A stretch of DNA of 20,783 nt from Proteobacteria bacterium UBA1148 (GCA_002311835.1 DBZY01000037.1:25857-46639), one strand, 5' to 3'. Positions 7,675-16,142 are shown, numbered from the stretch's first letter. Program-made: numbers and translations. The notes: generated by a model not told the origin, from the letters alone.

Positions 7675-8631
7675 TTACCTGCGCCAACCATCTACAGAGG
7701 CGCGAACACGCACAGCAACGTCTGGGTAATCGCAAAACACTGCATCCACTGGGATAACACTACAAAATACTTCTAAGAGCGCCTCTAGTGATTTTACGTA
7801 CGGAGGTAAATTTTGGCGACGGAACGTGTACGGATGCAGCTCAAGCCCCACAGCCATTATTTGGTCCGCTAGTGGTGCTGGGCGTATGGTCTTATCGGAC
7901 CTAGAATCTATTAGCTGAGTGTAACTGCACCCAAGACCCTGTACTAACTCGGTTAATTCCGCTAAGCCGTTCGGCGTCAGAAGATCTGCGTACTCCTGGT
8001 CATCACTAACCAATTGAATAACGTTTACTTGCGTGGCAAATTCTTCGCGCAGGCGTCGAATTTCGTTCCGATCGAAACACTGCACAAAAATCAAATCAGT
8101 AGCGTGGTCATAACCAGTTATTGATAGTGCATTCAGAAGTCTCTCAGAAAGATCAATATCATGTTCTCTATGCCACACAGGATTCTTGATTTCAGGATAA
8201 ATCCCCACATTGCGTCCGGTAAATCGATTGAGTTCCTGAATGAACTCGATCTCTTCTACCAGGGTCGAGATCGAAAAATGTTTATCTAGGCCCGGAATCT
8301 TTTCTAAATAAATGTCGTCTAGTTCATCTGGATTGTTATATCGTTGGCGAACTGTTAACTCACGAATTTCCGGTAATTGAAAATCCACAACATAATAGCG
8401 GCCATCCTCTCGACGCCGATCTGGGTAGAGGTTTGCGACGTCAGTTATAGGATCCAGATGGATATCATGAAATACAACCAACTCTCCATCCCGAGTGGCT
8501 ACTACATCCTGTTCTAGGTAATCTGCTCCCTGCCAATGAGCAACTAGTTTAGACTCCAATGTATGCTCTGGCAGATATCCACTTGCGCCACGATGCGCGA
8601 TTACTTTTGGTTTGAGGTTTTCAGCAGGCAT
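7675..8631 (-). CDS. glpQ: Glycerophosphodiester phosphodiesterase, GlpQ-like, no signal peptide
   Basis: This 318-residue TIM-barrel enzyme hydrolyses glycerophosphodiesters to glycerol 3-phosphate and an alcohol. Catalytic and metal-binding positions are visible: H13 and R14 in AHRGASGYLPEHT, E40 and D42 in YLEQDVV, H55 in FHD, and E in YPEIKNP. The inserted stretch DVANLYPDRRREDGRYYVVDF is characteristic of GlpQ rather than the shorter UgpQ. GlpQ of Escherichia coli is periplasmic, but here the protein begins only 9 residues before the barrel, and an in-frame stop four codons upstream (8641-8643) excludes a longer start with a signal peptide. It is therefore probably cytoplasmic. It diverges from the FadJ-like gene over a 46-bp spacer, which may fit joint use of lipid breakdown products. 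The ribosome binding site is weak. Confidence 0.92.
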   Translation of the reverse strand: MPAENLKPKVIAHRGASGYLPEHTLESKLVAHWQGADYLEQDVVATRDGELVVFHDIHLDPITDVANLYPDRRREDGRYYVVDFQLPEIRELTVRQRYNNPDELDDIYLEKIPGLDKHFSISTLVEEIEFIQELNRFTGRNVGIYPEIKNPVWHREHDIDLSERLLNALSITGYDHATDLIFVQCFDRNEIRRLREEFATQVNVIQLVSDDQEYADLLTPNGLAELTELVQGLGCSYTQLIDSRSDKTIRPAPLADQIMAVGLELHPYTFRRQNLPPYVKSLEALLEVFCSVIPVDAVFCDYPDVAVRVRASVDGWRR

Positions 8632-8677
8632 ACATCTATTTTAATCTCTTTCAGATTATTTAGCGTTATTTAAAGTT

Positions 8678-10699
8678 ATGACTAAACACTGGCAAATCGA
8701 TAACGATTCTAACGGCGTTCGCTGGTTATCCCTGGACAAAACTAACAGTAGTGCGAATGTGCTATCCCAAGAAGTACTAGAAGAACTCGGGGTCCTAATT
8801 AACCAAATCGAGATAGACAAACCAAATGGAGTCGTCATCAGATCCGCTAAAAGCTCCGGATTTATTCTTGGCGCCGATATTTCTGAATTTACCCATATCG
8901 AGACTACAGAACAGGCAGAAACATTTGTTAAAAAGGGGCAAATTCTATTAGAAAAAATAGAAGAGTTGCCCTGCCCCACTGTGGCAGCAATCAATGGTTT
9001 TGCGCTGGGTGGTGGTTTGGAGCTTGCCTTAGCTTGCGATTACCGGATTGCTCTCAAAAGCTACGATCGGCGCCTTGGTCTACCGGAGGTTCAATTGGGA
9101 ATTCACCCTGGTTTCGGTGGTACTGTCCGTAGTGTGCGCTTATTGGGCGCCCCTTTAGCTCTGAACCTCATGCTCAATGGCAAACCGATCTCCCCAATAG
9201 AAGCATTACGTATAGGGCTGATTGATGAGCTCTCTGACCCAGATCGTATCAATGAATCCGTATGCAATTTGTTGCAACGTAGCCCACCAAAGCGCAAAGC
9301 ACCATTGCATTTGCGGATACTGAATTTGAAACCCTTTCGCTATTGGCTTGGCAAGCGTATTCGTGCTCAAGTCGCTCGCCGCGCACGCCCTGAGCACTAC
9401 CCCGCACCCTATGCGATTGTGGACTTATGGGTCAGTTATGGGGCTTCAGGTAAAAATGCGTATGAGGCGGAGGCACGATCGGTCGGCGCTTTATTAGTTA
9501 CCGAGACATCCAAAAATCTTGTACGTGTATTTTTTTTGAGGGAACGCCTGAGAAAATTAGCAACACACTCTTCAACAGTAAAACGTGTTCATGTAGTGGG
9601 TTCAGGTGTGATGGGAGGAGATATAGCAGCTTGGTGCGCGCTTAAAAATTTAACTGTCACACTTCAAGACCGTACAATCGAACTTGTTGAGCCAGCGTTA
9701 AAAAAAGCAGCTACCCTGTTTAAACGTCACCTCAAAACGCCTGGAGCTGCAGCTGAAGCTAGCAAACGACTAATCGTCGATCTTAAAGGCAATGGAATTG
9801 CTGAAGCTGACATAATCATTGAAGCAATCACTGAACAGCTTGATGCGAAGCAGGCGCTTTTTAGTGATCTAGAAGCCCAGGTTGGGAAAAAACAGATCCT
9901 GGCAACTAACACTTCCAGCATAAGGCTAGAGGAATTATCTGAGGTGTTGGCAGACCCTACGAGATTCCTTGGCCTACACTTCTTTAACCCCGTATCTCGG
10001 CTTCCTTTAGTTGAGGTGATACGCAGTGATTCAACTACTGAAAAATCATTGAACGAAGCGATGGCATTTGTTACCCAGATCGGAAAGCTACCCTTACCTT
10101 GTCGAAGTGCCCCCGGTTTTGTTGTCAACAGGATTCTTGCCCCATACATGTTGGAGGCGCTTCTTGCCCTTGAGGAAGGGCATGCTCCTGAAACCATTGA
10201 TAAAGCGGCAGAGGATTTCGGGATGCCTACCGGACCCGTGGAACTTGCCGACCGTGTTGGCCTGGATATTGCATTGCATGTCACGGGAATCTTGAATGGA
10301 AAACAAGGCGCTCCCACCCCAGACTTACTACAGAGCAAGGTAGATGCTGGAGAACTCGGGGCAAAGACTGGACTCGGATTCTATAAATTTAAAGGAAATC
10401 GACCACAGAAGGCTACCTTGTTCACTCAACCCGACGCTGAACTACAAGATCGCCTAATACTGGCTCTAATCAACGAAGCAATGGCGTGTTACGAGGATGG
10501 GATTGTAGATGAATTAGACCTACTAGATGCAGGCGTCATTTTCGGTGCCGGATTTGCCCCGTTTACTGGAGGGCCGATCCACTATGCTCGCCAAAATGGT
10601 GTCCGATCCATTATTGAGAAACTCGAGTGTCTTGCAGCAGCTTTCGGGCCGCGCTTCACACCTAACCCTGGTTGGCGAAAGCTCCTCTCAGAGACCTGA
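8678..10699 (+). CDS. fadJ: Two-domain enoyl-CoA hydratase / 3-hydroxyacyl-CoA dehydrogenase (FadJ-like)
   Basis: This 673-residue protein carries out the hydration and NAD-linked oxidation steps of beta-oxidation. The N-terminal crotonase domain (about 1-190) keeps both catalytic glutamates, in GGGLELALACDYRI (near residue 114) and PEVQLGIHPGFGGT (near 136), and the oxyanion loop around FILGADISEF. The dehydrogenase part begins at about 305 with the NAD loop GSGVMGGDIAAW and has the catalytic histidine in LHFFNPV (near 434). It is followed by paired C-terminal helical domains (SAPGFVVNRILAPYMLEA; FGAGFAPFTGGP). No thiolase (fadA/fadI), acyl-CoA dehydrogenase or FadR-like gene is adjacent, so a partner must lie elsewhere. 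FadB is possible, but sequence and length fit FadJ better. The ribosome binding site is poor (TAAAG before the ATG). Confidence 0.93.
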   Translation: MTKHWQIDNDSNGVRWLSLDKTNSSANVLSQEVLEELGVLINQIEIDKPNGVVIRSAKSSGFILGADISEFTHIETTEQAETFVKKGQILLEKIEELPCPTVAAINGFALGGGLELALACDYRIALKSYDRRLGLPEVQLGIHPGFGGTVRSVRLLGAPLALNLMLNGKPISPIEALRIGLIDELSDPDRINESVCNLLQRSPPKRKAPLHLRILNLKPFRYWLGKRIRAQVARRARPEHYPAPYAIVDLWVSYGASGKNAYEAEARSVGALLVTETSKNLVRVFFLRERLRKLATHSSTVKRVHVVGSGVMGGDIAAWCALKNLTVTLQDRTIELVEPALKKAATLFKRHLKTPGAAAEASKRLIVDLKGNGIAEADIIIEAITEQLDAKQALFSDLEAQVGKKQILATNTSSIRLEELSEVLADPTRFLGLHFFNPVSRLPLVEVIRSDSTTEKSLNEAMAFVTQIGKLPLPCRSAPGFVVNRILAPYMLEALLALEEGHAPETIDKAAEDFGMPTGPVELADRVGLDIALHVTGILNGKQGAPTPDLLQSKVDAGELGAKTGLGFYKFKGNRPQKATLFTQPDAELQDRLILALINEAMACYEDGIVDELDLLDAGVIFGAGFAPFTGGPIHYARQNGVRSIIEKLECLAAAFGPRFTPNPGWRKLLSET

Positions 10700-10739
10700 T
10701 TACTTTGGGTAGATCGGATTGGCATATTTATAGCCATAT

Positions 10740-11825
10740 TCATGGTTCACAGGCCCTCATTTCCCTCTGAAGGCCAAGCAATAAGGCCCGCGCCGCTAAA
10801 TCCGCATTTACTCCTTTACCCAATTCCAATTGCTGTAGCAACACTTCCGTGCTCTGAAGTTGGTGGAAAAGAGCTCGGGACGGTAGGCCCTGCCAGGCAT
10901 TATGTAGCCTATCCGGTCCTTGAGCTGTGGTGGGGTTAGGGGACTCAGCAGGCGCCATTTGGGCCTGAATCGACTCTCGTAGGCGCGCTGAGAGCCAGCT
11001 GAGAGCTAGCTCTAGATCATCCTTTACCCATTGATCCGCAACAGTTTGGGGGTCTAGCTCACCTTTAGATATAAGATTAAATTGATCATCTAGTATTTTG
11101 TTTTTAGAGATATATTTACTGCTATGAAAGATCATCGCCTGAAAAGGTGATCCCCCCGCGAGAACCAGCAGCTGACGCCAGTCGGACTTACTGGTCACAG
11201 TATCAGAGCGACTCAACCAGTTCAGAGCCTCTAGCATCGGTGGTCGTGGGATGGAAAAACTCTGGCATCGGCTACGAATCGTGGCTGGCAACTTTCCTGG
11301 CTGGTGACTAACAAGCAGCAGATAGGTCTGAGCCGTTGGTTCCTCAAGGGTTTTTAACAGCGCATTGGCGGCCGGTGCTGTCATCGCATCCGCATGCTCC
11401 AAAATGGCGACTTTTGCCACGCCCTTCAAACTTGTTAGCTCGAGCGGTTTAATCAGAGAGTCTCGGATCTGATCCACGCCTAATGTGCGACGCTTTCGTT
11501 TCACACTTTTTCGAGCAGGAGAGTCAGTCTCGTTTTCGCCCGCGCCCGGAAAAACCCAATGGAGATCGGGATGATGATCAGCCTGCTCATGCCGCTCCTC
11601 CATCGCGCGGGCTCCCTCTTCCGGCCCAAGTTCCTGAGGGGAGTCAGTTTGAGCGTTCAGTAGTCGGTGGGCCAATACAAGCGCTAAATTGATCTTCCCT
11701 ATACCTTTCGGCCCAGATAGCAACCAGCCATGCGCAAAGCGTCCTGTGAGCCGGACTTGTTCAAGTTGTCCTAGCGGCTCCAGAAGCCAGGGGCATATTT
11801 TTATGCTAAGACTCCTAGTGCTCAT
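10740..11825 (-). CDS. holB: DNA polymerase III subunit delta' (clamp loader)
   Basis: This 361-residue protein is part of the complex that loads the sliding clamp. Hallmarks are HGWLLSGPKGIGK (residues 32-44), ANALLKTLEEP and the SRC motif in IRSRCQSF (near 185). Two family features are altered. The P-loop lysine is followed by Ile (GKI) instead of Ser/Thr, so nucleotide binding is doubtful, as in other delta' proteins. The zinc module, which in Escherichia coli uses four cysteines, has none between residues 53 and 90 (RAMEERHEQADHHPDLHW). The charged stretch SPARKSVKRKRR follows. Its ATG overlaps the tmk stop by 4 bp (ATGA), so translation is coupled. It is the last gene of the cluster; the PilZ-domain or TatD genes often found next are absent on this side. 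Confidence 0.92.
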   Translation of the reverse strand: MSTRSLSIKICPWLLEPLGQLEQVRLTGRFAHGWLLSGPKGIGKINLALVLAHRLLNAQTDSPQELGPEEGARAMEERHEQADHHPDLHWVFPGAGENETDSPARKSVKRKRRTLGVDQIRDSLIKPLELTSLKGVAKVAILEHADAMTAPAANALLKTLEEPTAQTYLLLVSHQPGKLPATIRSRCQSFSIPRPPMLEALNWLSRSDTVTSKSDWRQLLVLAGGSPFQAMIFHSSKYISKNKILDDQFNLISKGELDPQTVADQWVKDDLELALSWLSARLRESIQAQMAPAESPNPTTAQGPDRLHNAWQGLPSRALFHQLQSTEVLLQQLELGKGVNADLAARALLLGLQREMRACEP

Positions 11826-12457
11826 TCTGAAGCTCTGAAGTTCCGGAGAAAGCGCTTTAATTCCTTAGAGATCTGGGCCCGCACCTTCGCCATCGGCTGT
11901 GCTGCATCAATGACCTTGATACGGGTGGAATCGTTATGAGCCAGATCTAGATACGTTTCGCGAACTCTTTCGAAAAACATCAGGTCCTCTCTCTCAAAAT
12001 GATCCAAATCACGATTTGAAATTCGTTCTAATCCAACCTTGATTGGTGCATCAAGCAGTAAAGTTAAATCGGGTTCCAAACCACGCTGCACAGAGGTCTT
12101 TAAGGTCTTAAGCCATTCGAGGTTGACCTGGCGGCCGCCTCCTTGATAAGCAAAAGTGGCATCGGTAAATCGGTCACAAATAACCCAGTACCCTTGGGAA
12201 AGAGCTGGTCTAATCACATCGTCGAGGTGATGCGAGCGGGCTGCAAACATCAACAAAGCTTCTGTTTCTGCTAATAATGAAGAATGTTGACCTTCAAGAA
12301 TCCATTCTCTGATTTTCTCACCAAGCGGCGTACCTCCAGGTTCTCGGGTCGCTAACACTCGATATCCCTCAACCGAGATTAATTCTTCGACAATTTCTAA
12401 ACAGGTGGATTTCCCAACCCCCTCAGTGCCCTCAAGCGTGATAAATCCGCCCCTCAT
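11822..12457 (-). CDS. tmk: Thymidylate kinase
   Basis: This 211-residue cytoplasmic kinase phosphorylates dTMP to dTDP for dTTP synthesis. The P-loop GTEGVGKST (residues 10-18), the substrate motif REPGGTPLGEKIR (near 39-51), the DRF motif in VICDRFTDATFAYQGGGRQ, and the lid region ISNRDLDHFEREDLMFFERVR are all present. Length matches the family. Both ends overlap neighbours by 4 bp (ATGA), with mltG upstream and holB downstream, so the three genes form a tightly coupled unit. This order, mltG-tmk-holB, is conserved in many Gammaproteobacteria. Nothing appears unusual. Confidence 0.96.
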   Translation of the reverse strand: MRGGFITLEGTEGVGKSTCLEIVEELISVEGYRVLATREPGGTPLGEKIREWILEGQHSSLLAETEALLMFAARSHHLDDVIRPALSQGYWVICDRFTDATFAYQGGGRQVNLEWLKTLKTSVQRGLEPDLTLLLDAPIKVGLERISNRDLDHFEREDLMFFERVRETYLDLAHNDSTRIKVIDAAQPMAKVRAQISKELKRFLRNFRASE

Positions 12458-13497
12458 CGTGCCCCTTCGTCAGCGGGCATTCTGATTTGCTGAAGATAGC
12501 GTGCGACAGCGACGTTGTGCTCTTCTAGTGTGGTCGAGAAGTAGTGACCACCATCACCTCGACCAGTTGCGACGAAGTAGAGTTCCGATCCCGGCTCTGG
12601 ATCAACCGCCGCAACCAAGGCGTCCTCACCCGGAAGTGCTATCGGTGTTGGCGGGAGCCCCACACGCGTATAGGTATTGTAAGGGGTATCCCTAGTAAGA
12701 TCTTCCCGGCGCAGGTTCCCGTTGAATTCATCCCCTAGGCCGTAAATTACTGTGGGATCCGCCTGTAAGTGCATGCCTCTTTCAAGCCGGCGATGGAATA
12801 CCCCTGCTATTCGATGTCGTTCTTCAACCAAACCGGTTTCTTTTTCAATAATGGATGCGAGTATTAACACCTCATAAGAACTCTTCAGTACACTCGTCGC
12901 ACGATATCTAGACCAGACTAACCCTAGACGCTCTCCCATCACCTCGTATGATTGCTTTAAAATCTCAAGCGCAGGAGTGCCTCTAGAAAATCGATAGGTA
13001 TCTGGAAAAAATAGCCCTTCTGGATGAAGGTTCTCATTACCGAGAGACTCCATAACAGTATTCGTATCTAGACTATTAGAGTCAATTGCATCGTGTTCTC
13101 GTAATGCAGCGAGGAACTCATTAAAACGCCACCCCTCCACCACGGTTATTTGATGTAGATAAACTTCGCCGTTCACAAGCTGCTTGAGCAACTGCCTAGG
13201 AGTGCTCTCATCTTGAATTAGATATTCCCCCGCTTGAATACGAGTCGCCTCTCCTGACAAGCGACCGTACAACGACAGCAACCGTGGGGTTTTCAAGATC
13301 CCACGCTCACTCAGGTCATCTACCAACCGCGTAAGCGTGGTTCCTGGTGGGACAATGAGCCATTCATTGGACGCCAAAACATTCATTGGGGACTCTAGAA
13401 TGCGCCAACTTACCGCCGCAGTGATTAAGATAATAATCAGCCCTGCGAGGAACACACCTGGAAAAATTCTCTGTAGTGGCCTATACACTTTGACCAA
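12454..13497 (-). CDS. mltG: Endolytic murein transglycosylase MltG
   Basis: This 347-residue inner-membrane protein cleaves nascent glycan strands and is thought to terminate peptidoglycan polymerisation. One membrane helix lies near the N-terminus (VFLAGLIIILITAAVSW, about 14-30), followed by a LysM-like part (WLIVPPGTTLTRLVDDL). The catalytic domain contains ASIIEKETG, whose glutamate is near residue 218, then LQADPTVIYGLG and TPYNTYTRVGLPPTPI. The start is a TTG at 13497: no ATG or GTG lies between it and the upstream in-frame stop, and GGGAG (13506-13510) is 8 nt away. In many Gammaproteobacteria pabC lies between fabF and mltG; here that space is only 123 bp and holds no coding remnant I can recognise. 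Confidence 0.95.
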   Translation of the reverse strand: MVKVYRPLQRIFPGVFLAGLIIILITAAVSWRILESPMNVLASNEWLIVPPGTTLTRLVDDLSERGILKTPRLLSLYGRLSGEATRIQAGEYLIQDESTPRQLLKQLVNGEVYLHQITVVEGWRFNEFLAALREHDAIDSNSLDTNTVMESLGNENLHPEGLFFPDTYRFSRGTPALEILKQSYEVMGERLGLVWSRYRATSVLKSSYEVLILASIIEKETGLVEERHRIAGVFHRRLERGMHLQADPTVIYGLGDEFNGNLRREDLTRDTPYNTYTRVGLPPTPIALPGEDALVAAVDPEPGSELYFVATGRGDGGHYFSTTLEEHNVAVARYLQQIRMPADEGAR

Positions 13498-13575
13498 CCC
13501 AAATACTCCCGCTCAGGAGGTGGTAATGAGACTTATGGTACCGCGACTCTGAACCGTTGGGTTGTAAGAATGACA

Positions 13576-13604
13576 GAATTTGAGTCAGGTGACAGAGCAA
13601 ATTC
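13576..13604. repeat. Nested inverted repeat between fabF and mltG
   Basis: GAATTTG (13576-13582) and CAAATTC (13598-13604) are perfect complements. Inside them GTCA-GG-TGAC (13584-13593) forms a second dyad, so the whole could fold as a stem with an internal loop. It sits 17 bp beyond the fabF stop with no T-tract. It may be an RNA processing or attenuation element, or a scar where pabC was lost. Confidence 0.4.
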
Positions 13605-13620
13605 CTGGTGACCGGAGGAA

Positions 13621-14862
13621 TTAATCAAACCGCTTAAAAATAACAGTACCGTTGGTTCCGCCGAAACCAAACGAATTTGATAATCCTACCTTCAAATTGA
13701 GTTCCCGTGCAGTGTTTGCTGTGTAGTCGAGATCACATGCAGGATCTTGATTTTCAATGTTTATGGTTGGAGGGATGGTCTGCTCTTTAATAGCCATGAT
13801 GGTGAAAATAGCTTCAAGCGCTCCCGCAGCACCTAGTGTATGACCCGTAGTCGATTTTGTGGAACTGATGGCTAGACGTTTTGCATGCTCGCCAAAGGTC
13901 AGCTTAATCGCCAGTGTTTCAGCCAAATCGCCTAATGGAGTTGAGGTCCCATGCGCATTAACGTAGTCGACATCCTCGAAATTTATGCTGGCATCTTCTA
14001 ATGCCATACGCATGCATAAATCTGCGCCAGAGCCATCCTCTGTAGGAGCAGTGATGTGATAAGCGTCGCTCGTCATGGCTGAACCAATTAATTCAGCATA
14101 AATTTGAGCACCCCGTTTTATCGCATGATCGTAATCTTCTAAGACCAGACATCCAGCGCCATCGCTAAGAACAAAACCGTCACGGTCCCTGTCCCATGGA
14201 CGGCTTGCAGCAGCAGGATCATCGTTACGCGTTGACAGCGCACGGGCCGCACAGAAACCCCCGATACCCAGGGGCGTTGTCGCGTAATCTGCGCCACCGG
14301 CGAGAACCACATCGACATCCCCGATCCCTATAAGTCGCGCACCCAATCCGATGCAGTGAGTCGAGGTTGCACAAGCACTAACCAAAGCAAGGTTAAATCC
14401 AGACATGCCATATTTTATGGATACCTGTCCAGATACCATATTGACAATACTGCCGGGAACGAAAAATGGGGAAATTCGTCGCGCTCCTCCTGTCCTATAC
14501 TTTTCGTAATTCTGCTCTATGGTATGGATGCCACCGATTCCAGATCCCATGATGACACCAAATCTATGAGCATTAGCTTCCACTACCTCAAGCCCTGAAT
14601 CTTCAAAAGCTTCAGTGCAGGCAGCGACACCATAGTGTATGAACTTGTCAGATTTACGAGACTCCTTTTTCGACATGTAATCGGTCACATCAAAATCTTT
14701 GATGATTCCGCCAATTTTCGTCGAAAATTCTGTGGTATCGAAGGAGTCAACCACACTGATCCCACTGACGCCATCACGAACGTTTCGCCAGCCCGTGGCA
14801 ACGCTATTCCCGGTCGGCGAAATTAGTCCGAGACCAGTTATGACAACTCGTCGTCCAAACAT
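13621..14862 (-). CDS. fabF: Beta-ketoacyl-ACP synthase II
   Basis: This 413-residue cytoplasmic thiolase-fold enzyme condenses malonyl-ACP with a growing acyl-ACP in type II fatty acid synthesis. The catalytic triad is visible: Cys in VSACATSTHCIG (near residue 164), His in NAHGTSTPLGD (near 302) and His in TTGHTLGAAGALEAI (near 341), followed by the glycine-rich end NSFGFGGTNGTVIF. Length and motifs match FabF rather than FabB. The ATG start has a modest GAGA site upstream. It follows acpP by 57 bp, matching the standard fabG-acpP-fabF order, so it probably shares that transcript. Confidence 0.97.
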   Translation of the reverse strand: MFGRRVVITGLGLISPTGNSVATGWRNVRDGVSGISVVDSFDTTEFSTKIGGIIKDFDVTDYMSKKESRKSDKFIHYGVAACTEAFEDSGLEVVEANAHRFGVIMGSGIGGIHTIEQNYEKYRTGGARRISPFFVPGSIVNMVSGQVSIKYGMSGFNLALVSACATSTHCIGLGARLIGIGDVDVVLAGGADYATTPLGIGGFCAARALSTRNDDPAAASRPWDRDRDGFVLSDGAGCLVLEDYDHAIKRGAQIYAELIGSAMTSDAYHITAPTEDGSGADLCMRMALEDASINFEDVDYVNAHGTSTPLGDLAETLAIKLTFGEHAKRLAISSTKSTTGHTLGAAGALEAIFTIMAIKEQTIPPTINIENQDPACDLDYTANTARELNLKVGLSNSFGFGGTNGTVIFKRFD

Positions 14863-14919
14863 GGAAAAATCTCGGTTTGGGATAAAAAGATTAGAGTGAG
14901 ATGGCAGTATAACCGTAGA

Positions 14920-15162
14920 CTAGGAATCGCTTTTAGCAGCATTAACATAGTCAATGGCATTTTGGACCGTCGTGATTTTTTCAGCCTTTTCATCAGGGAT
15001 CTCGGTTTCGAACTCTTCCTCTAATGCCATAACCAACTCGACGGTATCTAGTGAATCAGCGCCCAGATCATCAACGAATGAAGCATCGTTCTTGATCCCG
15101 TCGGCTTTTATACCGAGCTGTTCCGCAATAATTGATCTTACTTGCTCTTCGACACTACTCAT
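14920..15162 (-). CDS. acpP: Acyl carrier protein
   Basis: This 80-residue acidic protein carries the growing acyl chain on phosphopantetheine. The attachment serine is S37 in LGADSLDTVELVMALEEEF. Helix II and the later PDEKAEKITTVQNAIDYV match the family closely. A strong ribosome binding site (AAGAGGTG, 15171-15178) is consistent with the high expression expected. The 150 bp upstream separates it from fabG and contains a 17-bp palindrome and two 8-bp direct repeats, so acpP may also have a promoter of its own. Confidence 0.98.
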   Translation of the reverse strand: MSSVEEQVRSIIAEQLGIKADGIKNDASFVDDLGADSLDTVELVMALEEEFETEIPDEKAEKITTVQNAIDYVNAAKSDS

Positions 15163-15258
15163 TCGTGATACACCTCTTACTAATTAACAGACCGACTCAC
15201 GGGCTAGCGGCAAGGCGCGTATTGTATTGGAATCAACTGAGGCAATCTACAATGTGTT

Positions 15259-15275
15259 TAAAATAGTCTATTTTA
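15259..15275. repeat. Perfect 17-bp palindrome between fabG and acpP
   Basis: TAAAATAG (15259-15266), a central T, then CTATTTTA (15268-15275). The arms are fully complementary. An all-but-two A/T stem with no T-tract is a poor terminator, while its symmetry and its position about 95 bp upstream of acpP suit a dimeric regulator. Confidence 0.5.
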
Positions 15276-15282
15276 CTGTTTA

Positions 15283-15308
15283 ATTTCAAATAGTTATATT
15301 ATTTCAAA
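15283..15308. repeat. Direct repeat ATTTCAAA, 18-bp period
   Basis: ATTTCAAA occurs at 15283-15290 and again at 15301-15308, with start points 18 bp apart, immediately after the fabG stop on the minus strand. The stretch is AT-rich, so chance is possible. It could be a paired regulator site next to the palindrome at 15259. Confidence 0.3.
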
Positions 15309-15312
15309 GTCC

Positions 15313-16077
15313 TTATTTCATAAGAAGTCCACCGTTTATATTAAGGGTCTCACCCGTTATATAGGCTGCCCCATCAGAGGCTAGATAGACCACTGCCGCA
15401 GCAATATCGTCGGGCAAACCTAATCGAGCTAATGGAATTTGCTCTACTAAAACTGCTTTCTGGTTTTCATTTAGCTCTGCTGTCATATCAGTTTCTATAA
15501 ATCCCGGTGCGATTGTATTTACGGTAATATTTCTAGAAGCTACCTCCTTTGCGAGAGATTTACTAAAACCAATCATCCCTGCTTTAGCTGCAGAATAGTT
15601 CGTTTGACCTGGATTACCAGTCAAACCAACCACAGACGTAATACTGATAATTCTTCCGCCCCGTGCCTTCATCATACCGCGAAGAGCAGCCTTACACACT
15701 CGGTAAAGCGAAGACAAATTCGTGGATATAACCTGATCCCAGTCCTCTTCTCTCATTCGCATGAGTAAATTATCACGCGTGATTCCAGCGTTATTCACAA
15801 GAATAGTTGGCGCTCCATCCGACTCTGCAAGCTCCGCGAACAGTGCATCAATAGAGGTCGGATCACTCACATCTAATACCAACCCTCGACCGTTTGACCC
15901 TTCAGTTTTAAGCCGCTGAGATATGGCATCCGCACCTTCTTGCGTTGTTGCGGTGCCAATTACCACCGCGCCCTGCAAGCCTAAAGCGTGAGCAATGGCT
16001 CGACCGATCCCGCGTGAGGCGCCAGTCACTAAAGCTACCCGACCCTTGATGCCGGGCCAAAGGCTGAACTCTGCCAA
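15313..16077 (-). CDS. fabG: 3-oxoacyl-ACP reductase
   Basis: This short-chain dehydrogenase reduces beta-ketoacyl-ACP with NADPH in fatty acid synthesis. TGASRGIGRAI binds the cofactor, NNAG follows at the end of the fourth strand, and the catalytic Ser-Tyr-Lys are in ITSVVGL and NYSAAKAGM. The frame can open with GTG at 16083, but the strong AAGGAGG site (16086-16092) is only 2 nt from it. The TTG two codons later (16077-16075) has an 8-nt spacing, so I place the start there (254 residues; 256 from the GTG). The N-terminus is slightly long for FabG (AEFSLWPGIKGRVALVTG). fabD does not lie upstream, where it often does; an AddA-like gene lies there instead. A promoter-like TATAAT is 35 bp upstream. 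Confidence 0.96.
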   Translation of the reverse strand: MAEFSLWPGIKGRVALVTGASRGIGRAIAHALGLQGAVVIGTATTQEGADAISQRLKTEGSNGRGLVLDVSDPTSIDALFAELAESDGAPTILVNNAGITRDNLLMRMREEDWDQVISTNLSSLYRVCKAALRGMMKARGGRIISITSVVGLTGNPGQTNYSAAKAGMIGFSKSLAKEVASRNITVNTIAPGFIETDMTAELNENQKAVLVEQIPLARLGLPDDIAAAVVYLASDGAAYITGETLNINGGLLMK

Positions 16078-16111
16078 ATCCACACCCTCCTTAGAGAATT
16101 AAGACTACAGG

Positions 16112-16142
16112 ATTATAACTATCTAGAGCTTTGGAGGACGAA
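16112..16142 (-). promoter_or_regulatory. Candidate promoter of the fab cluster
   Basis: On the minus strand a perfect TATAAT (16117-16112) lies 19 bp after a poor TTCGTC (16142-16137). Transcription would start near 16105, giving a leader under 30 nt before fabG. The rest of the 190-bp gap between the AddA-like gene and fabG holds no gene that I can see and no clear terminator. The -35 match is weak and the spacing long. Confidence 0.4.

Noticed and set aside
9727..10338. A 203-codon minus-strand frame inside the FadJ-like gene
   Set aside because: It is a serine-rich complement of a conserved dehydrogenase domain; no motif and no start signal.
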